Notes: a model not told the origin generated them from the sequence alone. Shown: positions 8,341-17,883, numbered from the stretch's first letter. The stretch is DNA of 57,102 nucleotides from Bremerella sp. JC817 (GCF_040718835.1 NZ_JBFEFG010000234.1:1-57102); one strand, 5' to 3'. A program made the numbers and translations.

Positions 8341-10548
8341 TTACTGGCCGCGATCGTCTTGCCAGCGGACCAGTTCCCAGACAAGTCCGACGTCGCCATC
8401 CCCGACCTGATAGATCGGCTGGCTTGGATCAAGCCATTGATACGTCGGGACTTCATCTGGCAGCTTGATTTTGACTTTATCGATCAGGCGGCCGACCCAA
8501 TAATCATTGAGCCAACTGGCGAAGTTCGCCGACGTGTTGGTCTGCCCCACGGCATTCACGAAATTGATGAAGTAATAGTACGAATAGTAGGCCAACGACG
8601 ACCAGTCCGATCCGGCTTCCAGCTTAAATTCGTCGGCGAAAACCTGGCCGGCGATTTGAACTTGTCCATTGCTGTACAGTGGTTCGACCTCGAAGTCGCC
8701 AAACGCGGCGATGGCCCCATCAATTTGTACCTGAGTGCTTTGAGCGGCGTCGATGTCGTCGTTCGCGATTAAAGCCGGCAACTGGTAACGGGTCTCGTCC
8801 CCGTCCAGTGCTGGCAGGTCGACCCCCTTCACCGTCACGTTCGAGCCGCGCAAATGGATATCACTTCCGTTGTACTGGGCGATCAGGGTTCCCTCGATGT
8901 TCACATTGTTCTGCAACGTAACCGAGCCCTGGACACGAAAGATGCCGAGTGGATTGGTATCGATGTCGGGTGATAGCGTTTCGTTCTGCAGCGAAGAACT
9001 GACCAGGGGAATCGTGTATTCCTTCCCACCCGGAAAGAGGCGGTAGCCAGTCCCGCCGGTGGTGTTGCTTGGTGCGCTTGCCGACGTGGCTTGATAGTTC
9101 GTCGTGCAGTTGAGCTGACGGTTGAGCGTCAGCGCGGTACTAATGTCGTTGCGATCACTCGACAACGTGACCTCGCCTGCCATCGGACGATAGTCCTCGG
9201 TGCTGGCCGCGGCCAGCAAGGCGATGTCTTCCAGGTACCGCGATCGTGCCGTGCCGGGTGGATTGTCGCCGATCCAGGTCAACACCGAACTGGTCGATCT
9301 TGCGTCGCCATCGACGTTCCAGGAATCGGCCTGCACTCCATTGATGTAGATCTTGAGCGAGTTATTACTAGAACTAAACGTAACCGTGAGCAGTATCCAA
9401 CGGTTGGCGTAGATCTTTCCGTTGCTGGGGATCTTCTCGTATTGATTGCTGGTCGTCTTCAAACGAATGCGCGGGTAGGCTTTCGATCCACGAAGCGTTG
9501 TGCTTAGCATCCACCAATGGTCATTCGAGTCCGTGCCAATAGCTTTCGAGATGATTCGAGCATCTTCATTGGTTCCGGTCATGCTCGTTGGAGCAATCCA
9601 GGCATTGATCGTGAAGTCGGTATTGCTCGGCAAGTCGAACCCGCCGAGATCGATGCGTCCGGAAACACCATCCAGAAAGACGGCCTTATTGCCTCCTCCG
9701 ACGTCGTAGCCTGGAACGACACCTCCGCGATACGTTCCGTGTCGTCCACCCACCGAGTCGATCGCAACGGTCGCCGTCGAATCGGACTCGTTAAATCGCC
9801 ACCAGTGGCGGATACCATAAGACGACAGCACGCTGGCCATGTTCGAGCTGGACGAATTCCCAGTCTGGTTGATGGCATAAACTTCTAGCCCAGACATCGC
9901 GCGGTTATGAATGACAATTTCATCAATCAAGCCCGAAAATGGCCGGTTGGTCTTCTGCCAGTCTTCGCACAGGTTCAGCGTACCGTTGATGAACGACTTG
10001 CCATGCACGCGGTTAGGAAGTTCAAGGTAAGAATCGCCGGTGCCATAGCTATAAAGCGAATGGCCGGCCGCGGCCTGGTACGAACTGGGATTGGTTTGCA
10101 GCTTCCGCCGAACTAATTGAACGACGGCGCGAATCGTGGATTGAGATCGAACGGTGGGCGACGCCGGATCGAAGGCATACCCAGTCGAAATGACAGTCAC
10201 GCGGAACGGCTTCTCGGCGTAGTCGGCATCCCCTGGTTGCAGCCAGGGATCCCCCGTTTCATACCGAATTTCATACGAACGGTGGCTGCCAAGGCTCATC
10301 GTCAGGTTGGCGCCGACCCCGGGCCAGTCCGACTCGTACATCTCGCGCACGCCAGCTGAAATGCCCGAGATCGCCGCCTGGCGGGCATCGGCCTGACGGC
10401 TCATATTGCTCTGAATTTGGTGCGTGGTCGATTGGACACGCATCATCGAATACGACAACGCCAACGTTACCGACAACAGTGCCAGAACGATCACGATGGC
10501 GAATCCATCACGCCGAATCTTCTTCAGTTGGAAGCGAGGGCTCGTCAT
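8341..10548 (-). CDS. PilX-like minor pilin carrying a LamG/concanavalin-type domain
   Basis: This 735-residue protein starts with a basic leader, glycine 15 and a hydrophobic helix (FAIVIVLALLSVTLALSYSMM), the form of PilX/GspK proteins, which lack Glu at mature position 5. Residues from about 175 to 465 form a LamG/concanavalin-like lectin domain: FSGLIDEIVIHNRAMSGLEV, HWWRFNESDSTATVAIDSVG, DFTINAWIAPTSMTG, then NSLKIYINGVQADSW. The rest is beta-rich with a TLQNNVNIEGTLIAQYNG segment like a polymer-forming repeat. It overlaps the preceding PilW-like gene by four bases (ATGA). Tip-located minor pilins with added adhesive domains are known in other pili, and an adhesin role at the fibre tip is the natural reading here, but is inferred. 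Confidence 0.8.
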   Translation of the reverse strand: MTSPRFQLKKIRRDGFAIVIVLALLSVTLALSYSMMRVQSTTHQIQSNMSRQADARQAAISGISAGVREMYESDWPGVGANLTMSLGSHRSYEIRYETGDPWLQPGDADYAEKPFRVTVISTGYAFDPASPTVRSQSTIRAVVQLVRRKLQTNPSSYQAAAGHSLYSYGTGDSYLELPNRVHGKSFINGTLNLCEDWQKTNRPFSGLIDEIVIHNRAMSGLEVYAINQTGNSSSSNMASVLSSYGIRHWWRFNESDSTATVAIDSVGGRHGTYRGGVVPGYDVGGGNKAVFLDGVSGRIDLGGFDLPSNTDFTINAWIAPTSMTGTNEDARIISKAIGTDSNDHWWMLSTTLRGSKAYPRIRLKTTSNQYEKIPSNGKIYANRWILLTVTFSSSNNSLKIYINGVQADSWNVDGDARSTSSVLTWIGDNPPGTARSRYLEDIALLAAASTEDYRPMAGEVTLSSDRNDISTALTLNRQLNCTTNYQATSASAPSNTTGGTGYRLFPGGKEYTIPLVSSSLQNETLSPDIDTNPLGIFRVQGSVTLQNNVNIEGTLIAQYNGSDIHLRGSNVTVKGVDLPALDGDETRYQLPALIANDDIDAAQSTQVQIDGAIAAFGDFEVEPLYSNGQVQIAGQVFADEFKLEAGSDWSSLAYYSYYYFINFVNAVGQTNTSANFASWLNDYWVGRLIDKVKIKLPDEVPTYQWLDPSQPIYQVGDGDVGLVWELVRWQDDRGQ

Positions 10549-11336
10549 TTGGTCACCTGGTGATAAATCGCCGAGGAACCATAGAACGGAACCGCTTCAT
10601 CCTGCATCGCACCATGCTGGGCGATGTTATCGTCGGGGACCAGTTGAAACTCGAAGTAGCACCAGACCTGCCGGACGCCTGCCTTCGACGAATAGATGCT
10701 GGTGGCCCACGGCAAGTCTTCCCAATCGGAACTGCCGGCCCGGGCTTCGGCTATTTCGACATCGGAAGGAACCACACGCGTGCGGAACCGGAGCGTGCTG
10801 TAGTAATGCGTCTGATGCTGACCGGCTCGGACGAGATCGCTGATTTCGATCACGTCGGCATCGGTGTCGTCGATCAGGCTTTCAATGAGCGTTCGCCAGG
10901 AAGAATCGCTTCCTGCTGCTGGAGCGGAACCAGGATCGGTCCCCGCCCGAATTTCAAGCAAGCGGTTCGGTTGGTCTGGATCGACGGCGAAGATCAACAT
11001 CTCGTCGATTTGAGGATAGTCGGAAGTCGCGAGCCCCTCTGGCGACCAGATGGCAACGGCCTGAGGGAAGTCGTAGATCGAATCGTAATAGCGAATCGGC
11101 ACGATCCCTGGGAACTGTTCCGTCGCGTGCGCACTTTGCATCGCATGTTCGATTCGCTGCAGGATGATGCGAGCATGCTGCCCCACCAGGTTCTTTTCCT
11201 GCGAGTAGGCATTCGCCATCTGCACCGACATGGCCAGCGAGCCAAACGACAAGCAAATAATGCCCATCACCGCGGTGGCGACCAGTAGTTCCGCCAGCGA
11301 CAAACCAGGCTTCGAGTTGTAACGACGCTTAGCCAT
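10545..11336 (-). CDS. PilW/GspJ-like minor pilin
   Basis: The start at 11336 gives 263 residues beginning MAKRRYNSKPG followed by LSLAELLVATAVMGIICLSF, a prepilin signal cleaved after G11 with Glu at mature position 5. A longer reading to 11393 would overlap the previous gene by 65 bases and is less likely. The body is a large beta domain, including a SDWEDLPWATSIYSSKAGVR segment, as in PilW/GspJ. It overlaps the PilV-like gene upstream (8 bases) and the PilX-like gene downstream (4 bases), so the three minor pilins are made together. Such sets form the priming complex at the fibre tip. Confidence 0.8.
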   Translation of the reverse strand: MAKRRYNSKPGLSLAELLVATAVMGIICLSFGSLAMSVQMANAYSQEKNLVGQHARIILQRIEHAMQSAHATEQFPGIVPIRYYDSIYDFPQAVAIWSPEGLATSDYPQIDEMLIFAVDPDQPNRLLEIRAGTDPGSAPAAGSDSSWRTLIESLIDDTDADVIEISDLVRAGQHQTHYYSTLRFRTRVVPSDVEIAEARAGSSDWEDLPWATSIYSSKAGVRQVWCYFEFQLVPDDNIAQHGAMQDEAVPFYGSSAIYHQVTK

Positions 11337-11943
11337 GTGCGGGGATGTACGAGATGACACGTTCGCGCTGTACGATCTGCCGCCAGTTGCCATCCAGGTT
11401 TCGGCGAAAGACTCGGCAAATTAACACGCGGTAGTTGGTGGGGTGATTGTCGGCAACTTGGACGGAGTGGTTGTTCTCGCTGAGATAAGCGACTTCCACG
11501 GTGCACCGCCAGTTGGCCAAGAAGTTGCTGCGAGGTTGAAATCCCGCAGGAAGCGTGTCGCCACTCGTATCGCAGGTCGAAAGCGTCTTGCCATCGATCC
11601 GAACTGGCGGCGAAGCGGAGTATTCGTTGTAGTCGTCGGTGTCGTCGAAACGGGAACGGCCGGGGCCGACCCGTTCGTCGGCCGAAGCCGACAGCGACGT
11701 TTGATAGGGCTGCGAACGAAGAGCTGGATCGACCCAGCTTTGGCCTTGAATCTCGTCGAGCATCTGCCGCGCCATGCCATCGGCGATGGTGATTTCTTCC
11801 TGCTCTTCCACCGAAGAAATGGTTGCCTCGACGCCTAACAGCAACACGCTGCTGGCGATCGCAACAATCGACATCGCCACGACCGCTTCCACCAGGGAAA
11901 AGCCGTGCCGGCGAACCATCGAATTGGCAACCACAACAGACAT
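11329..11943 (-). CDS. PilV/GspI-like minor pilin, first gene of the pilus operon
   Basis: This 204-residue protein has the leader MSVVVANSMVRRHG and then FSLVEAVVAMSIVAIASSVL: cleavage after G14 and Glu at mature position 5. A second ATG at codon 9 would leave a shorter leader. The GFSLVEAVVA wording and size match PilV/GspI minor pilins. It is the most upstream gene of the leftward block, with a 189-base gap to nadC, so the operon promoter probably lies at 11944-12132; no convincing -35/-10 pair was picked out there. The gene order PilV, PilW, PilX, pilin then PilMNOPQ is a compact tip-complex-plus-assembly arrangement. Confidence 0.82.
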   Translation of the reverse strand: MSVVVANSMVRRHGFSLVEAVVAMSIVAIASSVLLLGVEATISSVEEQEEITIADGMARQMLDEIQGQSWVDPALRSQPYQTSLSASADERVGPGRSRFDDTDDYNEYSASPPVRIDGKTLSTCDTSGDTLPAGFQPRSNFLANWRCTVEVAYLSENNHSVQVADNHPTNYRVLICRVFRRNLDGNWRQIVQRERVISYIPAHG

Positions 11944-12132
11944 CGAAACGTTTCAGGAAAGCAATCAGGAAGCCCCATTTGTCCGTGGAGGCTTTCAGAG
12001 CGCGCAGGCTCCGCTGAAAACGTAGGTTCGCCCGAAGGTCCGTCAATTCGCACGCTGCCAGTAGCGACGAATATTGGGGAAATGAGAGGTGCTGTTGGGG
12101 GGAATGTTGCGAAAATGCAACATCCAGGCCGA

Positions 12133-13056
12133 TCAAGCCCAGTCGTAGCCAAGGTCGACGTTCACCGCCGAATGGGTCAGTGCCCCGACGCTGATCCGAT
12201 CGACGCCCGTTTCGGCGATTCCACGGATCGTTTTCAGATTGATGCCGCCGGAGGCTTCCAGTTGAACTTCGGGGGCCACCTGGTCGCGAAGCTGAACGGC
12301 TTTGGTCAGGGTTTCGCAGTCCATGTTATCCAGCAGCACGATATCTGGCTGGCTTGGTAGAACCTGCTGAAGCTGCTCGAGTCGGTCGACTTCGATTTCG
12401 ATAATGCGGCGATTACCTTCGGCCTCGCCCAGTTGGTCGATCAGAAACTGGCGAACGATGCCGACCAGATCTCCCAGTTGCGCCGACTTGCCGGTCGACT
12501 CGGTGTACCAGGCGAGGTGGTTATCTTTCAGCATCACGGCCTCGTAAAGACCATTGCGATGATTCGTTCCGCCGCCGCAGTTCACGGCGTACTTCTCGAG
12601 CCGCCGCCAGCCTGGTGTGGTCTTGCGAGTGTCGTAGACCTTCGCTTTGGTCCCTTCCACCTGGCGAGCGTAGGTCCGGGTCAGCGTGGCGACACCCACC
12701 ATGCGGCCCAGGAAGTTCAGCACGACCCGTTCGGTGGTCAGCAGATCGCGAACGCACCCTTTCAGCGTGATCAAGCGATCGCCTGGCTCGATCGCCGCGC
12801 GGTCTTCGCGGTGGAAGGTCGCTTCGATCTCGAGTTCCAGTTCTTCGATCATCAGCGGGATGATCGGGCAGCCGGCGAGAACCCCTTCCTGGCGAGCCAC
12901 GATGTGGACTTCGCCGGTCGCCGATTCGGGAATCAAGCTGAGGGTCGACCAGTCGTGCTCTCGCCCCAGATCTTCGCGAACAGCCAGTGCCAGAAGTTGT
13001 CGGCAATCGTCTTGAATCAGGTCGTCCCATGCGACCTGGTGAAATTCCTTGGCCAT
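12133..13056 (-). CDS. nadC: Nicotinate-nucleotide pyrophosphorylase (carboxylating)
   Basis: NadC converts quinolinate and PRPP to nicotinate mononucleotide, CO2 and pyrophosphate in NAD synthesis. The 307-residue protein shows the family signature DTRKTTPGWRRLEKYAV, then NCGGGTNHRNGLYEAVMLKDNH, and the C-terminal barrel strands EIEVDRLEQL, DIVLLDNM, LEASGGINL and GVDRISVGALTHS. It is slightly longer than the usual 280 or so residues because of an extended N-terminus. It is divergent from the ComEA-like gene; no other NAD synthesis gene is nearby. Assignment is firm. Confidence 0.95.
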   Translation of the reverse strand: MAKEFHQVAWDDLIQDDCRQLLALAVREDLGREHDWSTLSLIPESATGEVHIVARQEGVLAGCPIIPLMIEELELEIEATFHREDRAAIEPGDRLITLKGCVRDLLTTERVVLNFLGRMVGVATLTRTYARQVEGTKAKVYDTRKTTPGWRRLEKYAVNCGGGTNHRNGLYEAVMLKDNHLAWYTESTGKSAQLGDLVGIVRQFLIDQLGEAEGNRRIIEIEVDRLEQLQQVLPSQPDIVLLDNMDCETLTKAVQLRDQVAPEVQLEASGGINLKTIRGIAETGVDRISVGALTHSAVNVDLGYDWA

Positions 13057-13162
13057 AGATCACGTACTTTTTCGGGGCAAAATGGGGATGGCGAGGCAGG
13101 AAAGTCGCTCGCTTCGGCTCGTTTCATTGTCGATAATCGAGGCGAGACCACCAAGGGGTGCC

Positions 13163-13594
13163 ATGGGCAAGCGAACGCAAAAACCGAAAGAGCGATTGTT
13201 TCTGCGGTGGGTGCTGCGCCGTGGCGACCAGCTTTTGGTTGCTTCGATCTTGATGGTCGCCGTCTCGCTGGGCGGCATCTATTACGGCGTGCAGCGGATG
13301 CGTTCGGTGGAATTCATCGATATCGACGAAGCCCCGGCCGCCAACTATGCCTTCATGGTCGATCTGAACCAGGCCGATTGGCCAGAACTGGCCCAGTTGC
13401 CGGGCATTGGCGAGACGCTGGCCAAGAGAATTGTCGAGTCGCGAGAAATGCAGGGACCATTTCTCGATCACTCCGACTTGCAGCGAGTCCGGGGCATTGG
13501 GCCGCGGACTGTCGAGTCGCTGCGAGACTTTCTGCTACCGATGCCGCAGGCAGAGGCGATCGCCGTGGATGCCTCTGCTCAGCCGGCCAGTTAG
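13163..13594 (+). CDS. ComEA-like helix-hairpin-helix protein with one membrane segment
   Basis: The ATG at 13163 has an AAGGGG ribosome binding site 4 bases upstream and gives 143 residues; a longer reading from 13049 is less likely because it runs into the divergent nadC start. A basic start is followed by one membrane helix (about residues 24-42) and then two helix-hairpin-helix units: VDLNQADWPELAQLPGIGET and a second centred on LQRVRGIGPRTVESLRDF. This is the DNA-binding module of ComEA, which holds incoming DNA during natural transformation. The nearby type IV pilus locus makes a DNA-uptake role reasonable, but HhH membrane proteins of this size also serve other purposes, so it stays an inference. 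Confidence 0.78.
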   Translation: MGKRTQKPKERLFLRWVLRRGDQLLVASILMVAVSLGGIYYGVQRMRSVEFIDIDEAPAANYAFMVDLNQADWPELAQLPGIGETLAKRIVESREMQGPFLDHSDLQRVRGIGPRTVESLRDFLLPMPQAEAIAVDASAQPAS

Positions 13595-13601
13595 CGGTCG
13601 A

Positions 13602-14531
13602 TTAACGACGACCGACGTAGAAGCCAGGATCGTCGATCACCCATGGGGTCGACCAGCTCTTGCCGTTGTCGTAGTTGAAGACGTTGAAGAACATGCCGCT
13701 GACCGATTCGATCTTGTAGTTGTACGGCAAGTACGAAGCGACCAGGTCTTTGCCGGTCAGGGCGTCAGCACCTTGCGACATGAAGTAGTGGCACCGGCCA
13801 TCCGGCGTGAACGACATGCCGATGGTCCACCAACCGAGCTGTTCGGCGGTAACTTTCGGGCCGCGTACGTCACCGTGAGGTGCCCCACGGATGATCCACT
13901 GGGCGGTTGGTTCTTTGTCCGAGCCTGGTTTGGCTGGCTGGAATTCGAGGAAGATGCCGGGCCAGTTCTCTTCCGTTTCGGTCGAGTTGTAGCTGAACAG
14001 GCCGCCCCCCTTCTTCTTCGAGCGACTACCGATCGCGGTGGTGCGAAAACCGAATGTCGCTGCACCGGCGTGCTGCTCCCATTTATCAAATGGTGGCAGG
14101 TAGACCCGCGTCATGGCGCTTGGGTATTGGTTCACCGAGTAGCGACCTGGCACGCGGCAGATCAGATCGTCTTGGCCCAGTTCGTTGCTGGCACGAAACG
14201 GAACGTTCGATTGCAGCGTCATCATCAGCAAGGCACCCTTGCTGCCAGGGATTCCACCTTCTGGCGTTTCGACGCGGCGGATGTAGTCTGGATGACCACG
14301 CTTGCTGCTTTCCGCCCACAGCTTGTTCTTCGAGATGCCACCCGGCAGGCGAACGTTGTTGTCTTGTTCGTGGCTCGACTTGGGATGGTTGTCGGTGTAT
14401 TCCCATTCTTCATCTTCCAGGTCGTCGAACCAGATCCGTTGCCCCTGACCAGGGACGACTGGATTTTGGGCCCAAACAGTCGACGTCGTAAAGAGAGACA
14501 ACACAAACAGAAACGCGAAGCAAATACGCAT
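13602..14531 (-). CDS. Secreted protein of unknown function, planctomycete-type
   Basis: The start at 14531 is chosen because it gives a clean signal peptide (MRICFAFLFVLSLFTTSTVWAQ) and a 309-residue exported protein; a longer reading adds 38 unlikely residues. The mature part is rich in aromatic residues and Gly, beginning RIWFDDLEDEEWEY, with a QYPSAMTRVYLPPFDKWEQH stretch and a final WVIDDPGFYVGRR. This looks like an all-beta, concanavalin-like carbohydrate or surface domain, but no family or catalytic residue is recognised. It is convergent with the helix-hairpin-helix gene (7 bases apart). It is followed upstream by the beta-propeller gene on the same strand, about 150 bases away. Confidence 0.65.
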   Translation of the reverse strand: MRICFAFLFVLSLFTTSTVWAQNPVVPGQGQRIWFDDLEDEEWEYTDNHPKSSHEQDNNVRLPGGISKNKLWAESSKRGHPDYIRRVETPEGGIPGSKGALLMMTLQSNVPFRASNELGQDDLICRVPGRYSVNQYPSAMTRVYLPPFDKWEQHAGAATFGFRTTAIGSRSKKKGGGLFSYNSTETEENWPGIFLEFQPAKPGSDKEPTAQWIIRGAPHGDVRGPKVTAEQLGWWTIGMSFTPDGRCHYFMSQGADALTGKDLVASYLPYNYKIESVSGMFFNVFNYDNGKSWSTPWVIDDPGFYVGRR

Positions 14532-14684
14532 GGAATGATCGGCTTTGCTAGCTGGTGGCGGTGGTGGTATTTCGTACGAATCAGGGGAATCCTTAGGGCT
14601 CTTATCGGCCCTAAGGTAACGATTGTTCAGAAAATACCGGCACATGCTACCCCTGACCTGGATTGATTGGCACAGGGGAAGAAT

Positions 14685-15944
14685 CTACTCGCTTCCGATC
14701 GCCCACAGGGCATCGAAGGTTCGCAGGTAGATTCGACCATTGCTGAAGACCGGGGAAGCCGCAATCGCTTCGCCGATCTCGTTCTGGGCTAAGATCTTGA
14801 ATTCTGGGCCTGCTTGCACCACGGTGACAACCCCGTCGCGACCGGTTAAATAGAGCTTGCCATCCGCAAAGACCGGCGAAGAACGGTGACGGATACGGTT
14901 GGTACGCTCTTCGTACAACTGCTTGCCGGTCTCGCGCTCCAGAACGATCAGGTTGCCATTCTCTCGGCAAAGATAGACGTAATCTCCCACGATCAGTGGC
15001 GATGGCACGTCTGGGGTTACTTCATGGGTCCAGAAGTAGTTGTCCTTCTTCTCGGTGATGTTGCCTTCGCCGGTTGTTTTTACGGCGACGGTGATCCCTC
15101 GTTTGGCGGAAGGGACGATCACCATGCCATCTTTCGCGACGGGGGACGAAACAAAGCGAAGCGTCACGTCGTAGCGACCAGGAGGATGCAGTCCGCCGAC
15201 TCGCCACAGTTCCTTGCCGCTTTCCAGGTCATAGGCGATCGAATAGTCGGCACCATGCGTCAGCAGGAACTTCGCTTCTTTGCCGTCGTAAACAATCGGC
15301 GAAGCATAGCTGTGCTCGCACTCTTGCCGGGCATCGCTCGGACGGCTGACTGCCCAGGCTTCTTTGCCGGTTGCTTTGTCAAGTGCGACCACCTTGGCTC
15401 CGCCACTGTGGATCAACTGCAAGTAGATTTTGTCACCATGCAGTACTGGCGTGCTAGTCAGGCCGAACTGGATATCGAACTTGCCATACTTCTCTTGAAC
15501 ATCGATCTGCCAGATCTCGTTCCCTTCCAAGTCGAAGCAGCCGAGCGAACCATTCGCGAAAAACGCCCACACATGCTCGCCGTCGGTCGAAGGAGACGGA
15601 GCAGCCGAGTTGCCTTCGTCGCCGCGGACATCGCGGTTTCCGCTACCCAGCTTACGACGCCACTTCTCTTCCCCTTCGGTCGAGATGCAGAGCAGCACCA
15701 GATCGTTCTCGGCGACTGAAGTCAGGAAGATGTTGTCTCCCCAGACGACCGGGGTCGAGCCGGCGGCACCCGGCAAAGGCAATCGCCAGGCAATGTTCTT
15801 TTCAGTGCCCCACTCGACCGGGACATTCGTTTCGGAACTGATGCCTTGATTTTCAGGGCCTCGCCACGATGGCCAGTTTTCGGCCAAGGCTGGAGCAGCG
15901 ATGATGGTGAAGAGAAGAAACAACGTGGGCGGGATCATTTTCAT
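14685..15944 (-). CDS. Exported PQQ-like beta-propeller repeat protein
   Basis: With start 15944 (MKMIPPTLFLLFTIIAAPALAE) this is a 419-residue protein with a signal peptide. It opens NWPSWRGPENQGISSETNVP, a segment very common in planctomycete beta-propeller proteins. Repeated blades of the PQQ/WD-like type follow (GSTPVVWGDNIFLTS, LLCISTEGEEKW, GSLGCFDLEGNEIW, VVALDKATGKEAW, SIAYDLESGKELW, LIVLERETGKQLY), each with the blade-closing E/W pattern. No PQQ-dehydrogenase active-site residues were recognised, so it probably acts as a periplasmic scaffold or binding protein. Family is firm; ligand and role unknown. Confidence 0.85.
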   Translation of the reverse strand: MKMIPPTLFLLFTIIAAPALAENWPSWRGPENQGISSETNVPVEWGTEKNIAWRLPLPGAAGSTPVVWGDNIFLTSVAENDLVLLCISTEGEEKWRRKLGSGNRDVRGDEGNSAAPSPSTDGEHVWAFFANGSLGCFDLEGNEIWQIDVQEKYGKFDIQFGLTSTPVLHGDKIYLQLIHSGGAKVVALDKATGKEAWAVSRPSDARQECEHSYASPIVYDGKEAKFLLTHGADYSIAYDLESGKELWRVGGLHPPGRYDVTLRFVSSPVAKDGMVIVPSAKRGITVAVKTTGEGNITEKKDNYFWTHEVTPDVPSPLIVGDYVYLCRENGNLIVLERETGKQLYEERTNRIRHRSSPVFADGKLYLTGRDGVVTVVQAGPEFKILAQNEIGEAIAASPVFSNGRIYLRTFDALWAIGSE

Positions 15945-16193
15945 GGATGAAGTTCCGTCAGAATCCAATGGGACGGGCTGGGGTAGGTTTTCCCGTATTA
16001 TAAGGGCGATTCGTCCAAAAAATTGGCCGAATCGGACCGACTTACATCAGACCTTAGGATTTTGGCCCAGGAAGTGCGGACAGGGAAAGTTTGCGGCATT
16101 ATGTTAAGGCGGTCAAGAGTTTGCGTCGTTCGCAGGTCCGAAGTTGCCTGAACTAAAATAAAGTGAGTGAAAACAACTCCTTTGAGAAGATTC

Positions 16194-17879
16194 ATGAGAC
16201 TGACCAACATTCCCCAGCTTTATCGCAATGTAAATCGCTGGACCGAGATACTCTCGGTGCTCAGCCGGTATGGGCTGGCGGATTGGATTCAACGTTTTCA
16301 ACTCGATTTCGCCAAAGGGTTCCTGAAGGATAAAGATGGCGAAGTGCTGGCACGCTACACGCGCGAAGCACGCATTCGGATGGCACTCGAGGACCTCGGT
16401 CCGACGTTCATCAAGCTTGGCCAGATCCTGAGTACCCGGCCCGATATTGTCGGCGTCGACCTGGCGGACGAACTGAAGCGCCTACAAGCCGATGTCCCGG
16501 CCGATCCGCCGGAGCAAGTTCGCAAGCTGATCGAAGCCGAACTGGGGCAGCCGATCGAGCAGTTGTTTTCGACCTTTGAAGACAAAGCTTTGGCTTCTGC
16601 GTCGATTGGACAGGTTCACCTCGCCAGGCTCTTCACCGGCGAGAAGGTAGTCGTGAAGGTGCAGCACCACGGGATCGAGAAGACCGTGACCGAAGACCTG
16701 GAGATCCTGGCCGGCCTGGCGGCACTCGCCGAGAACGTTCCGGAATTCCGCGATTATCACCCCAAGGCAACTGTGGCCGAGTTTCAGCGAGCCCTTCGCC
16801 GCGAACTCGACTTCGGCCGCGAAGAACGAAACATTCTGCAGTTTGAAGCCGCCTTCGAGCATAACGAAACGGTACGCATCCCCAAGGTCTACCCTGACCT
16901 CTGTACGCCGCGTGTCTTGACGATGGAATACATCGAAGGCATCAAGCTGGCTGAAACCGACAAGATGCTGGCATCCGGGATCGACCAGAGCGAAGTGGCC
17001 CGGCGCGGTGCTGAACTGTACATGCATATGATCTTTGACACCGGCTTCTATCATGCCGATCCGCACCCTGGCAACTTGATTCTGCTGCCAGGCGATGTGA
17101 TCGGGCTGATTGATTTCGGCATGGTGGGCCGCATCGACGACCGCTTGCGGGAAGATATCGAAGACCTGCTGATGGGGATTACCAGTCGCGACGCCGACCT
17201 GCTGACCGCGACGATCATGCGGATCGGCAGCACGCCGCCAGACCTGGACGAACGAGCCTTGCGCCGCGATGCGAACGACTACGTTTCCGACTTCGCCAAT
17301 CAGCAACTCGACGGCTTGAACTTCGCCGATGCCGTCAACGAGATGTTCAAGATCGTGCGGAACTATCGGATTCAGTTGCCGCCCCAGGTCACCATGTTGC
17401 TGAAAACGATGATGATGCTGGACGGCACCGGGCGGATGCTCAATCCGCAGTTCAGCTTGGGCGAGCTATTTCAGAAGCATCGTCGCCGCATCATGATGAA
17501 GCGTTTCTCGCCATCACGCCGGCTGCGAAAGCTGTGGCGGATGTACAACGAGCTGGAACGTCTGGCTGAAGTGATGCCGCGGCGAATCAGCGAAATCTTA
17601 GAGCTGGTACGGGTCGGCAAGTTCGACATTCACCTCGATCACCGACGTCTCGAACCGTCGGTCAACCGAATGGTGATGGGAATCATGACGGCCGCGCTGT
17701 TCATGGGCTCGTCGCAGATGCTCAGTTCGGATGTCCCTCCCCTGCTCTTCAAGGAAGAAACGTTCCTGCAGATGAAGAACATTTCGATTCCCGGAGCGGT
17801 GGGACTTGTGATCAGCTTTGCCCTCGGATTTCGCCTGGTGATGGCGATCAATCGTTCCGGGAAGCTTGATCGAGAATAG
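16194..17879 (+). CDS. UbiB/AarF (ABC1) family atypical kinase
   Basis: The ATG at 16194 follows a GAGAAG motif and gives 561 residues; a GTG at 16167 is an alternative. The ABC1/UbiB signatures are all present: KxGQ in FIKLGQILSTRPDIV, the Ala-rich loop in ALASASIGQVHLARL, the ADPHPGN catalytic loop in YHADPHPGNLI, and the metal-binding DFG in IDFGMVGRID. Two hydrophobic segments close the protein (about residues 495-515 and 535-555), placing it at the membrane. UbiB proteins support biosynthesis or movement of isoprenoid quinones. No quinone gene is adjacent, so it may serve the general quinone pathway. Assignment is firm, precise substrate unknown. Confidence 0.9.
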   Translation: MRLTNIPQLYRNVNRWTEILSVLSRYGLADWIQRFQLDFAKGFLKDKDGEVLARYTREARIRMALEDLGPTFIKLGQILSTRPDIVGVDLADELKRLQADVPADPPEQVRKLIEAELGQPIEQLFSTFEDKALASASIGQVHLARLFTGEKVVVKVQHHGIEKTVTEDLEILAGLAALAENVPEFRDYHPKATVAEFQRALRRELDFGREERNILQFEAAFEHNETVRIPKVYPDLCTPRVLTMEYIEGIKLAETDKMLASGIDQSEVARRGAELYMHMIFDTGFYHADPHPGNLILLPGDVIGLIDFGMVGRIDDRLREDIEDLLMGITSRDADLLTATIMRIGSTPPDLDERALRRDANDYVSDFANQQLDGLNFADAVNEMFKIVRNYRIQLPPQVTMLLKTMMMLDGTGRMLNPQFSLGELFQKHRRRIMMKRFSPSRRLRKLWRMYNELERLAEVMPRRISEILELVRVGKFDIHLDHRRLEPSVNRMVMGIMTAALFMGSSQMLSSDVPPLLFKEETFLQMKNISIPGAVGLVISFALGFRLVMAINRSGKLDRE

Positions 17880-17883
17880 CAGC

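Noticed and set aside
12433..13605. A 390-codon rightward frame across nadC
   Set aside because: It overlaps nadC antisense and the ComEA-like gene in another frame; nadC has strong family motifs.
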